Source: Scedosporium boydii
Taxonomy: Eukaryota; Ascomycota; Sordariomycetes; Microascales; Microascaceae
NCBI GenBank assembly: GCA_002221725.1
Contig: NJFT01000106.1
Location: 1-64,000, forward strand
Length of the DNA: 64,000 nt
Direction: 5' to 3'
Position 1 is the stretch's first letter; every line of letters starts with the position of its first letter. Shown in pieces: positions 35,603 to 46,146 of this stretch. The notes beneath the pieces are model-generated. The model ran no database searches. It had not been told where the DNA came from and saw only the letters and a program-made list of their open reading frames with translations. The position numbers and the translations under genes were made by a program.

Positions 35603-36623
35603 GCTTGCGTCTGCAGCGTGTTAGTTAACTTCCGCCGTCGTATGTCCTGAGAGACCAGTAGAAGATGGATAAGAATGGAGACGGGCTATTAATAGGGGTA
35701 GATAAATGACCAAGTATAAATGTTGAGGATAATAATACCTTCAAGTCTGTTGCATTTGACTCCTCCCAACTGGGCGAGACACGATGAATACCACTGTCCC
35801 AGAAAAGAAGCACAAACCCCTTGCGCCTTTTCACTATCAATGGATGACAGGCAGCCATCGGAGAACAAGGCGTGCGGCCATTCCGAGAGTTTATTGTCCA
35901 AGGAACACTGAACTCAATTCCTCTCACTGCTGACCACAGCCCGGCGCTCCGCCACAGTACCCGGTTTCTGGAATGTCATCCCAACAGACGAATTGGCGGA
36001 CGAGTTTTGGCACACGTCTTGGACCCAAGACGTGATCCAGGCATATCACCCAAATCGAATTGGAGGGCATGTGATGCAGCCATCACAGAGAACAGAGACA
36101 CAAGGGCCTGATCCAGTGATCAGAGATGTTGTCTCACACCCTCATCTCTGTGAGTCTTACGCCAAGACAGCGGATTCCAGCGTACTTGGATTTCTAGTGG
36201 AGGAAAGTCGCGGTGATGGCCATGATGGTTTGGTGGCAGTCTCTACTGCTAATTTCAATTGAGCGTTCAATTGAACAATCGGCCAAGCTGAGCTTGAAAA
36301 GAATGGGTAAAGCGCGATTTTGGTTGGGGAAGAGCTTAAGCTCAAACTAGTTGAGGTGAGCTCGGTCAATGGCAGTCGCGTTTTGCGGGGTAAAATGCCG
36401 CACCATTGATCATTCCATTGACGATGCTATTATGCGAATAGGCGATCCCGTTCTTTATCGAGTATATTCATTAACCTTGCCATTTCTTCAATCCGATTAC
36501 CCCCCTTGTACAGTCGTTTGTACCTCTTGAGTGACGTGTTGAATGAAGCAATGATGGTAAAGCGAGAAGACCCTACCCTCCCCGATTTATAGAAACCACG
36601 GGCAAACGTGCCACTAATTCGAG
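35603..36623. other. Divergent promoter region, hydrolase-like gene and RINT1-like gene
   Basis: May hold a 5' exon of the minus-strand hydrolase-like gene (see that entry). On the plus strand 35912-36262 is open for 116 codons with protein-like composition but no early ATG. I cannot assign it. Confidence 0.4.
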
Positions 36624-39202
36624 ATGTCCAACGCACTCGACTCCTTCCAGAACGTCCACGATGGGCCCCTGGACCTCCGGGTTGAGGATTACCTCGACGA
36701 CAAGCTCCAGTCCACAACCGACCTCGACACCCTCGATGAGCTTCTTGCCAAGGTAGAACTCCAGCAGAGCCAACTACAATCCCAGCTCGACAACGCCGCG
36801 AAAGAACTCGAAGATGCCAAACGCACAGCCAGCGAGCGCCAGGACTCGCTCTCCTCGCAGATCCAAGAGTTTCAAGACCTCCAGCGCAGCATCGATGCTC
36901 GTCTAAAAATTGCCACGGCCTCCGACGCCCCGAACGAGGCCATTGCTCGCTTGCAGGTTCCCATGAAGAAACTCCGAGCCGTGAAGATTGCCCAGAAATA
37001 CCTCGAGCTTCTCCAGGATGTCGACCATCTACGCGCCGAGGCTCGATCCCACTTGCCCGAAAGCCCTAAGGCTGCTCTCGAGCCGTACGCAAAGCTGAGG
37101 AAGCTCGCTATCCGACTCCGGGAGCTCCAGGAACCCGCCGATTATGCAGCGGTGCACCTGGTAACCCACGTTACGGTCGTTACGGACATGCTTTGGGACG
37201 AGATGAAGAAGACCATGTCGAAGGAAATGGATGCTGTCCTGCAGGCTCGCGGGTGGCCGAATAGAATCGACCCTGCTCATGCCGAGATAGATGAAGAGTG
37301 GTTAATCTGCTTCGACAAGCTCTTAGATCTACAGCTTCCGGAGTTACTTTACGCGGACTCTGTTGTTTCGCTTTTACCGTTCGACGTCATGTGTCGCATC
37401 TTCATCTCCGAGTTCCGCTTCCACTTCCTTAGCGACAAACCCACAAGCAACCCTCAAAGCATCAACACGCACTGTTTCCCCTGGTTCTTCGCGCTCCTCC
37501 ACAAATGGGAGGATTTCTTTAGGGAAAATCTCGGACCCTCTCTCGCAGCCAAGTTCCGTGACACGCCGGCTGCAGACCGTATGGTCTACGTCGACCCCGT
37601 TTGCGCCTTTATCACATCTATGCTGCCGGTCATGCGAGAGAAGGTGAAGGCGACGATGCAAGAAGCTGTCCGCAGTCCAACTTTCCTGAGCAGCTTGATG
37701 GGCCAGGTGATGGATTTTGACGACACGATACGGTCCGCCTTCAATTACGACGGCGGCGACCCTCACGGCTGGGGTGGCCTTACTTCCGAAATACTGGACG
37801 AGTGGTTTGAGCCCTGGTTCCGAGCAGAGAAGCAATTTGCCCTCGAGAGGTTCCGCGCCATCATGGACTCGCCTGACGCGAGGAACATCGACTATAACTA
37901 CGGAGGTCTCGGCAAGACGAAGCCAACATACGGTGCCACGCGAGTTACCGACCTGCTAAGATCAGTAACAGCACAGTACCGACGAGTGCCTAAGTTCAAA
38001 CATAAGCTGCGGTTCTTGATTGGCATTCAGCTAGATGTTTTGGACGAGTACCATGATCGTTTACGGGGTTCACTCGAGGCTTACGGGGCGATCAATTCTG
38101 CGGTGGGCAGGACGCTTCACGGTGTCACTAAGGACCAGTTGGCGGCTCTTGAGGGCACCGGCCAGTTTGAGACGCTATGCAAGGTGTTTGGTAGTTCCGA
38201 CCACATTGTCGCGACCCTCACAGATTGGAGTAACGAAGAGGTTCGTAGCGGTTTTGTGACGCTTCTAATCTCATCCGATAACTAACTATTTGTCCAGTTC
38301 TTTGTCAGCCTCTGGGACCAGCTACAGTCCAGATCCAAGGGCTCGGAGGAGCAGCGTGTGTTCTCGGGAGAGATTAGCTACCAAGAGGCGAAAGACAGGA
38401 CGTCGACCTCTGTAGGCTCCAACACCGACGATGGAGGCTTGTTCGACGAGACCATTGCTGCGTACGCGTTAAGGCGTAAGGCTGCGCGAGACTTCCTCGA
38501 GGCGGCACTAGTTGAGTCGCACAATAAGGCTTTCCGCCCGTACCTCAGCCGGACACACTGGACGCCGGCGTCCGAGGATCTTACAATCGGTGAGTTTCGT
38601 CATCGAGCCAGTCAACAGTTTTCTTCTTATAACGGTCTGATGATGTGCTAATGGCCGCTCTGTAGATCCTAGCCAGCTTGCCATCACGGCCCAACTAGAC
38701 GAGCCGCTACAAGTAGGGATCCCCTTCTCTATTTTTCCTTTCCAGCCTGCTCTTTTATACTAACGGGAGCTTCTAGATCCTCAAACGTAATCTAAACTTC
38801 CTCGTCCGGGCCTTAGGTACAGCCCCCCTCCGCCGCGTCTGGCGCCACGCCCTCGAAAAGCTCCAAGACGCCCTCTGGTCAGACATCGTCACGAGGCAGA
38901 ACTTTACCGCCCTCGGCGCCGCGCAGTTTACCCGCGACCTCGAAGCCATCTGTGTCCTAGTCGAGAAGGCCATCCCCGGAAGTTCGGCGTCGCTGGGAAC
39001 TGTTCTAGAGGGCGCCAAGCTGCTCCGACTTCCTGTCGTTGTGGCCGGGGAAGGAGCAGGATTGAGTTTGAAGGAGGCGAGTGATAGGGTGTTTACGGAT
39101 AATACCGAGGCGAAGAAGGTGTTGGAGGAGCTTGATATTGAGATTTTGACGCCGGCGAATGCTCGGCATATCTTGCAAAGGCGGGTGGAGAATATTGAGT
39201 AA
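36624..39202 (+). CDS. RINT1/Tip20-family vesicle tethering subunit
   Basis: RINT1/Tip20 proteins are CATCHR-fold subunits of the Dsl1/NZR complex, which tethers Golgi-derived COPI vesicles at the ER. Four exons are read: 36624..38240, 38298..38589, 38666..38712 and 38777..39202, giving 793 residues. Splice sites are GTTCGT...TCCAG, GTGAGT...TGTAG and GTAGGG...CTAG, and frames close at each junction. Residues about 40-100 form a coiled coil (LDELLAKVELQQSQLQSQLD). The central and C-terminal parts match the RINT-1/TIP-1 pattern, with HCFPWFFALLHKWEDFF, DEWFEPWFRAEKQFALERF and VTDLLRSVTAQYRRVPKFKH. The 47-nt third exon is small, and donor 1 (GTTCGT) is a weak variant. Gene and complex naming follow yeast Tip20 and human RINT1 by family recognition. 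Confidence 0.88.
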
Positions 39203-39508
39203 AGCTACGCTTTCTATGGATATCTAGATATCCGAGGGTGAGCTGAAGAGTTGGATAGATAAAAAACATAGCTAGATTTCATTGCATAGAAGGTATCCGT
39301 GTATTATTCATAGATATGTACAAGACATGCTAAACTCCGCTTGCAGTATCAAGTTGACCCATCTGCACTTCCTCACTCTCCAATGTTCGAGAATCATGAC
39401 TCTAAAACCGCTTGAAATGTTGAAATTTCCCAGTAAACAACCAAACCTCTAAGAACAAAAGGGAAAAGAGTAGACGAAGAAAAATAATATATATATTTCC
39501 CTCATCCT
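39203..39508. other. Intergenic between convergent tether and carrier genes
   Basis: A 306-bp A/T-rich region serving as the facing 3' flanks of the RINT1-like and carrier genes. Nothing else is seen. Confidence 0.5.
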
Positions 39509-40520
39509 CTAGTTGATCGCCCTCATCGTCATCTCCACAACAGCAAAAGTCCCCGCACTCACAGGCATGGCCCTCAACAGCGTCGGCCCAATGCCCTTCC
39601 AAAACCCCCTCGCCCCCTCCGCCCTCCACGTCTTCGCAAAGCAATCCCTCATAGTGCTATACTTTCTCGCATCGCCGAATCCATCCGTCTGCATCTTGCT
39701 CTTGATCACGTCGAAGGGGTAGCTGCCCAACCAGAGGACCTCGCCGGCGAGACCGCCGTAGAACGCAACGCGGTAACTGGGGACGTCTTTCCTGTCGATG
39801 GCGTTGCGTCGCGCGTCGGCATTCATGAGGTACTCGAAGGTAAGGAACCAGAAACCATACGCGAAGGCCTCGCGCCAGATCGTCACGGCCTCGCCGCGGT
39901 AGATACCTTTCAGAGCACCCTCGTGAGCACCGAGCTTCTTTACGCAGTCGAGAGGGCCTGAGTACAGACGCTCGGTGCCATGTGGCTGCGTCTGCAGCCT
40001 AATACGCACATGCTCAATGGGTCCCGAGAGCACAGAGTTGGCGACGCCGGCGAAGGCACCCGCGGCGAAGTACTGCGAGTAAGAAAGGGTAGAGGGGGAG
40101 CCGGCTGCGGCGTTGCGCTGCTCAAGCCATCGACGGGCCTGGTGGAAGGCGCCGAATTGGATGGACACGCAGGCGCCGATGCCGAGGAGGGGCGTGAGGG
40201 TTCCCTTGTAGAAGGCTAGGGCGCCCTCGTTCTTCCAGATGGAGGTGGCTGCTGAGAGGGCTGAGGGGTACTGGTTGGAGGTCTGGAGACGGACCTTGAC
40301 GATGTCAAAGGGTTGGCCTGGATGAGTCAGTTTAGTCGTTGCTCGGGAAGCGTATCTGTGTGGGTACATATATAATATATATTTAAATATATTTCTATGT
40401 ATAAAGGGGGAAGTGCCTACCGATGAGGACTTGAGCTACGCCTCCAACAGCACCAGCAAAGAGATCCTTTGCGGTCTGGAGAGCAGTGTGCTCAGGATCC
40501 GCGACAGCGACTTCGGTCAT
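39509..40520 (-). CDS. Mitochondrial carrier (SLC25) protein, Ymc1-like
   Basis: This is an inner-membrane solute carrier. Exon 1 is 40520..40421 and exon 2 is 40317..39509, joined in phase 1 (GTAGGC donor, TCCAG acceptor) for 302 residues, the usual length of the family. The three signature repeats are complete: QPFDIVKVRLQ (from residue 35), GPIEHVRIRLQ (from 132) and YPFDVIKSKMQ (from 233). Each is followed by the characteristic second-helix Gly motifs. The start MTEVAVADPEHTALQTAKDL leads directly into the first helix (LFAGAVGGVAQVLIG), so there is no long presequence. The pattern of repeat 1 and the GIGACVSIQFGAF motif resemble the yeast Ymc1/Ymc2 and amino-acid carrier branch. The substrate is not determined. 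The intron contains an A/T dinucleotide stretch (about 40365-40393). Confidence 0.92.
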
Positions 40521-41039
40521 TTTTTTTTTCTTCCTTGTTGGAACCGGTACCCCTCCTGGGTTGCAGAGACCAGGCCGTGAACGGGAGCGGGGTCGGCCGT
40601 GAGATGAGCCTGGAGTGAGATCCTTGGAGATGTACGGTTGGGTGAGTGAATTATATAGAGTGAGATGTTATAGGATCAAGAAGGGAAATAAGAATATTAT
40701 CAAGTGTGGTGGTGGTGTATGTAAATTTACTGGACGCTGGGTGTGGCAGAGAGTCCCTGCAGTGATAGGGTCCAGTCCAATGTCGGTGTGCTGGCCGAAA
40801 CCGTCCTGGGGATTCTAGACACAGCGCCTCCGATTGCGTGCGTGGCAAGCGAATGAACGAATTGCTAATCATCCATTGATGCATTATACCGCCTACCGCG
40901 GTAAAATATCTGTATCCACGCCGCATGTCGTAATCCGGCATGCAACTTCGGAGATCCATTAATCACGTGCAACCGAGCCTAGGTGGATACTGGGTGTTGG
41001 CTGCTTATACCCCACTAAGGACCAAGACATCCAATTCAG
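40521..41039. other. Carrier gene promoter and tRNA upstream flank
   Basis: No gene is seen. It includes the 5' flank of the carrier and a GGTGGTGTATG-like T/G-rich stretch near 40705. Confidence 0.5.
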
Positions 41040-41129
41040 GGTCGAGTGGCGCAATGGTAGCGCGTTGCTTTCCGGTTCTCATCGCCAGGAAGTTGGCAAA
41101 GGTTCTGGGTTCGAGTCCCAGCTTGATCG
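41040..41129 (+). tRNA. tRNA-Arg (anticodon CCG) with an 18-nt intron
   Basis: A full cloverleaf can be drawn. The acceptor stem is GGTCGAG (41040-41046) with CTTGATC (41122-41128), including two G-U pairs. The D stem is GCGC/GCGC with loop AATGGTA. The anticodon stem is TTGCT/GGCAA. The T arm is CTGGG-TTCGAGT-CCCAG, and the discriminator is G at 41129. The loop reads TT-CCG-G, giving anticodon CCG at 41072-41074. An intron at the canonical position after base 37 covers about 41076-41093. A run of five T at 41134-41138 serves as the Pol III terminator. The anticodon depends on the intron placement, which is the standard one. Confidence 0.87.
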
Positions 41130-41483
41130 ACTATTTTTGCCGTTTCTCAACGAATGTCAGGAACCTTTATTTTTGGAGTCTTCGAATCTGTTTTCTAGAT
41201 GTTCTTTTGGTTTTGGTTTTGTATTCCTAGGGAAAGGGGAGGATAGTTGAGCATGAAAGGGCGAAAGGTATTTTCCCGGCCATGTTTAATAAGACTGACA
41301 GATATTGGTACGACGGAAGCAAGAGAGGCAAGGCAACACACTCGATGAACAGCAATTGCAACTTCAGCAAGTTCTTCTTTTTTTTTCTTTCCCCATCCAC
41401 GAGTTGAGTAGAATAGATAGAATACATGATTATCGTCTTGATATTGTTACAAACCCTTTTTTATCCAAAAACACGCATTCCTC
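41130..41483. other. tRNA 3' flank and FMP25-like 3' flank
   Basis: Begins with the T5 terminator of the tRNA. A T-rich tract near 41378-41388 follows. No gene is seen. Confidence 0.5.
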
Positions 41484-43277
41484 TTACACCGACGAGTACA
41501 CAGCCGTAACAAGCCCGCCACACTCCACCTTCTGCTCCGTAGACACCTTCCTCCCCTTCCCATCCTCAAGTCTCACCGTCCTCCTCGGCGCCAACAACAA
41601 CCGCTGGTCACCCCCCTTCGCAACCACCGCCTCCTCCGTATTCCTCGTCGAAGAATCCAAGCCCGCCACATACGCAGGCGCATTCAAATTCGTACGCTTC
41701 CCCGTCCCGAGTTGGTAATGCTCGTTCCCGCCCCAAAAGAGCACGTCACTACCGCGATTCGTCCTATCGCGGGCGCGCCGCGCCGAAACCTCCGCATCCA
41801 TGACGGCGGCGGCGTGCGTCGTGCCGATAGACAGGTGGGAGATCTTGACGGGCGCTAGCTTGTTGGTGGATTCGTCGAATTCGAAGACCGAGGAGAGGGA
41901 TTTGACCTTGGTGGGTTGAGGGGCGGCGTGGACGAACTTGCCGGTGCCGAGGGTGCCGAAGAGGCCGCTTCCGCAGGCCCAGACGTCGAAGGTCTGGTTG
42001 GGGGTATCCTTGGCGGCGAGGGCTGTGGTGGATGCGGTGGGGTTCTTGGTGGCGTCGACGGTGAAGAAGGTGGTCATGCCGCCCGCTGCGATAGACGTGG
42101 CGCGGGGGATGTAGTCGGTTTTAGCGTAGAGCTTGTCAAGCTGGAGCTCGGTGGGCGTGTCGACGAATTGGTGCCCGCGGTTCGTCGCGAAGCCGAGTTG
42201 GCCGTAGATGTTGTCGCCGAAGACGAGGACCTTGCCGGTCTTGGTCAAAACGACGGAGTGTAGATCACCCGCGGCGATTTGGACAACGGGAGTGTTGGAA
42301 AGTGTAGTCAGTTCGTGGGCTTGGTCGTAAGCGCCGGCGGGACGGGTGAGCCAAGTTAGACCGGGCACGCCGAGCTGGCCCTTGGAGGGGAATTCGAGGA
42401 CGCTGGCGGCGGCAGAGAAGACGCGGCCCTTGGATGTGAGCATCAGGCAATGCTCTATGCCGCTGCTGATGTCAACGACCTTCTCGCTACCCGATAGGGT
42501 CTGAGGCGTGAGCAACCGGTAGTTGATAGTGTCGGCTGGCGACGAGCCCCAGAAGGATCCCTTGGGCGTGAGTTTCGCCCCGGTCAATTGGTCCTGTCGA
42601 GAGACGGGAACGGAGTACACGGCGCCATTCGAAGAGAGAGCGATGACCCGGTCCGACGAGAGCGTCACCTTGACAAGGTCCTTGCCTTGCAGCGTCACAA
42701 CGGGCTCAGGCTGAGTGATAGAAAGACCGGTTCCCCATAAGACGAGATCGCCCTTCTCGTTAATAGCAGCTCCATAGTCGGCGTTGAGCTTCAAGTCCCG
42801 TAATATCTGGTCCTCGAAAAACGGGATTCTGCGAGGCGACTTAATGACAGCCTCGTTGGAGGTCGGATCAATGACCTTTCCGGCATTCGAGCCCCAGGCG
42901 TAGACACCTGGGTGATCCCAGCTACTCTTAGCCGGCTCATTCTCAAGCGAAGCAGCCGTCGGAAGCTCAACCGGCGTCACAAGCTTGGGAGCGGACTTCT
43001 TGGGCTTCTTAGGAGCTTCAGGTTCCTTCGCAGGGCCGGCGAATTTGGGGTAGAGGTAGTAAAAGGCACCAGCGGACACACCAAATGCGGCAAGGAGGCC
43101 TAGGACAGGCGGCCGTCGCGGTGGTTGCGGTTCTTCTCTAGGTATCTCTGGCTGGGGAGCGCTATCGTGAACGCGGCGATTGAGAGCTAGTTGTTGAGAC
43201 CGGACAGTCCTCCAGGTTCGCCCAGGTCGGGCCGGGGTGCGGCGCAGCAGCGCGCTGCCTCTTGAAAGCGAGCTCAT
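41484..43277 (-). CDS. FMP25: RCC1-repeat mitochondrial protein, Fmp25-like
   Basis: A single-exon frame of 597 residues. The N-terminus is strongly basic (MSSLSRGSALLRRTPARPGR), typical of a mitochondrial presequence. It is followed by a hydrophobic segment (VLGLLAAFGVSAGAFYYLY, about 58-76) that would anchor it in the inner membrane. The remainder shows RCC1-type beta-propeller repeats: PGVYAWGSNAGKV, GDLVLWGTGLS, SSGIEHCLMLTSKGRVFS, IAAGDLHSVVLTKTGKVLVF then GDNIYGQLG, FDVWACGSGLFGTLGTG and DVLFWGGNEHYQLGTG. Yeast Fmp25 has this layout and is needed for respiratory complex III assembly. The functional transfer is inference. The start ATG lies 344 bp from the COG3 start on the other strand, so the two share a divergent promoter region. 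Confidence 0.88.
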   Translation of the reverse strand: MSSLSRGSALLRRTPARPGRTWRTVRSQQLALNRRVHDSAPQPEIPREEPQPPRRPPVLGLLAAFGVSAGAFYYLYPKFAGPAKEPEAPKKPKKSAPKLVTPVELPTAASLENEPAKSSWDHPGVYAWGSNAGKVIDPTSNEAVIKSPRRIPFFEDQILRDLKLNADYGAAINEKGDLVLWGTGLSITQPEPVVTLQGKDLVKVTLSSDRVIALSSNGAVYSVPVSRQDQLTGAKLTPKGSFWGSSPADTINYRLLTPQTLSGSEKVVDISSGIEHCLMLTSKGRVFSAAASVLEFPSKGQLGVPGLTWLTRPAGAYDQAHELTTLSNTPVVQIAAGDLHSVVLTKTGKVLVFGDNIYGQLGFATNRGHQFVDTPTELQLDKLYAKTDYIPRATSIAAGGMTTFFTVDATKNPTASTTALAAKDTPNQTFDVWACGSGLFGTLGTGKFVHAAPQPTKVKSLSSVFEFDESTNKLAPVKISHLSIGTTHAAAVMDAEVSARRARDRTNRGSDVLFWGGNEHYQLGTGKRTNLNAPAYVAGLDSSTRNTEEAVVAKGGDQRLLLAPRRTVRLEDGKGRKVSTEQKVECGGLVTAVYSSV

Positions 43278-43621
43278 ATTAATTGTGTTCGGTTAATCGG
43301 CCTCGCCCATCCCAGACTTGGCCGTGAGGAAGGAAAGAAAAATGCGAGATCCTCGAATGAGATCTTAAGCAATGAAAGCTTGTGATGAAAACTCCGCGAA
43401 ATTTCATAGGCGCGTCAGTGTTGAAAATTCGCCATCCGTCAACAGCTGTTGGGACTTTTTAAGCTCACCCCACACTGGGGCGACGAGTCCATGGTACCTC
43501 AGTACTTCGTTGATCCCCACCATTTAGACCATTTGGGGACTTCGGAGCTGTCAAGTGTCAACTGGCTTCAACGAATTCGCCCAGAAACTCGCGTCTGGGG
43601 ACCCAAGCGGGAGGCGAAAAG
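43278..43621. promoter_or_regulatory. Divergent promoter region between FMP25-like gene and COG3
   Basis: A 344-bp region between two divergent start codons must contain both core promoters. It carries GGTACCTCAGTACTTCG at about 43493-43509, one copy of the TACTTCG-type motif that recurs in other gaps. Specific factor sites were not assigned. Confidence 0.55.
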
Positions 43622-46146
43622 ATGTACGAAGAATCGTCCTGGTACAGTTTCGTCCCCGACCTGACTGGAAAGAAAGCGACAGCAGCAAATCCCGCCAAGG
43701 GACACAAGCGGAAGGAGTCCCTTCTCCAGCAGCCCAATGTACGTAAATCGCGGGACCCCTTCCCTTAGAAGATAACTGCCTATCCTGCTAACACGCTGCT
43801 GCCCAGGGCACCCATGCCGTTGTCCACCAGCCGCCTTCTCTCACCGATATCCTAGAGAAAGACGACGATAGTCCCCCGGAACCGACCGTAGTTCGCCGAG
43901 CGAGTTCGTTTTCCGATCTCAGACATCTCTCAACTTCCTCGAGCGACGATGCGCCAACACCGCCAGGAACAAGCCGGGTGAAGACGTCTGGAGATAGGAA
44001 TTGGGATGCCTTGGATATACCGACTGCAAAGCGCCGAGATGAGCTTGCTATTCTACCAGTTCTAGACACGAGTACCGACCAATTACTACGAGAGAGCCGG
44101 CGAGGATATAGGTGCGACGAAACTAGACACGGCATAACCCGATATCGCACTAAAACATCGCGCTGACGTTTCTTAACTCTACAGCGTATACCGTGACCAG
44201 CTGACCCTCGCTGAGAACCACCTCGACTCTCTGATTCAGGATGCCAACAAGAGTCTTGCTTTACTGACAACTTTGTCAACATCGTTCAAGTCTGTCGAGG
44301 CCCAAACGTCTTCCTTCCAAGCCCGCTGCGACACCCTCCTCAAGGACCAGTCCCGGCTAGAGAAGCTTGCAAACGAAGTCGGAACGAGTCTCTACTACTA
44401 TGCTTACCTCGAGAATGTCAGCAGACGACTGAATGCTCCTGGCGCTGGCAGGCTTGCTGAACACCATGATCTCGCCGAAGTCTTGGATGACCTGGAGAGC
44501 TGTATAGACTTTATGACAAAACACGTATGTTGAGAAGCGTCTTAGAGGTCGGCAACTACTAACAAATTAAAAAAAGTCTACCTACAGGGATGCCGAGTCT
44601 TACCTGGCAAGGTACCAGTCGTTATTGACTAAAGCGCTACACCTCCTGGAAGTTGGGTTTTCTAAGCATTTGGAGACGGTGTCCCAGGACATCTCTCGAC
44701 AGCTTGGATCCACCCAATCCGAATCTACATTGTACGCTTTGGCATACGGCAGGTTTGAGGAGATGATACTAGAATCATATTCCCTGATTCCCAATGTCCG
44801 CAAAGTGATACTCAAAGCGTACGACGAGGAAGGGAATCCAAGCTCCGGAACAGCATCGGACATATACACCAACACGGCCAACAACATCTTCCACTCCTAC
44901 CTCACCACGCGCGACCGTGACCTTCGGCTTTCAGTCCAGCGCGAGATCGAAGCCTTCGAGAAGGAAGCCAAAACCCCGGCGCTCGAAAGCGCTTGCCGTA
45001 CCTTTACCAAGCAGTGCTTCGAGCGGGCGTACAACGAAGGCAACCTATTCACCAAGATCTTCTCCATAGCCCCCCTCCCGAGCACTTCCCCCGAGTCTGC
45101 ATTCCAGGCGTTGCGGTCCAGTCAACGGTGGCTGATCACGCCCGCTAACCTGAAGCCCCTCGCGACCAGCCTGCAGACGGCGTTGCAGCCCCCGGCCGAC
45201 CTGACCAAGATTTGCAATTTCGTGGGCTGGCTTACCCACGAGTATCTCATCTCCGAGTACTACGAGGAGGATGAGTCGCCGTTTACGACCCAGTGTAGGC
45301 AGTATACGGCCTCGTTGCTGTCGGAGCATCTTTGGGCGTTTACGGATAATGCTTTCGAAGCGGAGACGACCAGGTCTATAGCGAGGGCGGAGATATCGGT
45401 GGAGTCTGCGGGCGTTCATCCGGTTCTCAAGAGGGCTATTGAGCTTCTTGCCATGTTTGACCAATGCATGCCAAAGGAGCGTTGTGTAAGTTCTCTACTG
45501 ATCCAGCTTCAGCCATCTATGCTAACGCCTTATACAGCAACAAGATAGTCCCGTCGTCTTCCGAATTGTCCGCGAAACAATCCACATCCTCCAACGCGTC
45601 GAATCCAAAATCAAATCCACCAAATCATCCCCCATCGACCCGGACCTCTTCACGATCAAAAACCTCCTCGTGCTCAAAAACGAGCTCGTCTCCCTCGAAA
45701 TCGGCGACATCCGCAGCCAAGCCTCCTCCTCGATGCAGCACTTCACCCGCATCTGGGAAACCATGTCCCCCGGCAACTGGCTCGGCTTCTTCACCAACAT
45801 CGTCGGCGGCACCCTCTGGTCGCCCGCGCGTTCCCCCGCGCCCGCCGTCACGGCCAAGACGCTCACGGTGGAGGACATGAGCGAGCAGCTCGATGAGTTG
45901 CTGCGGCAGTCGATTTACGCGTTTACGAGGCGGTGGGCGGCGCAGATGAATGATGCGTCGTCGTCGGGTGGTAGGGTGGGCGGCGGGCGGTCGCTGGGGA
46001 AGATTCAGACGGAGTTGGGACAGAAGTTGAGGGAGGTTTTTAGTGAGCAGCCGGAGGTTGTGGGGAAGCTGATGGAGGCTATTGAGATTAATGCGCAGGC
46101 GCTCAAGGATGCGGAGGCGGAGAAGAAGGGGATTAGGAGGTATTGA
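43622..46146 (+). CDS. COG3: Conserved oligomeric Golgi complex subunit 3
   Basis: Cog3 (Sec34) is a lobe-A subunit of the COG tether for retrograde intra-Golgi vesicles. Five exons are read: 43622..43738, 43807..44111, 44185..44524, 44577..45485 and 45538..46146, giving 759 residues. All junctions close in frame, with branch motifs CTAAC or TTAAC before each acceptor. The N-terminus MYEESSWYSFVPDL and the RKESLLQQPN segment are disordered. The Sec34-type region starts near VYRDQLTLAENHLDSL and runs through a coiled coil (LLTTLSTSFKSVEAQTSSFQ), LEKLANEVGTSLYYYAYLEN and STYRDAESYLARYQSLLTKA. The C-terminal half is helical, with ICNFVGWLTHEYLISEYYEE and LFTIKNLLVLKNELVSLEIG, as expected for a CATCHR fold. 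The fourth acceptor is AAAAAAAG rather than a pyrimidine-rich site, but it alone keeps frame. Confidence 0.92.
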
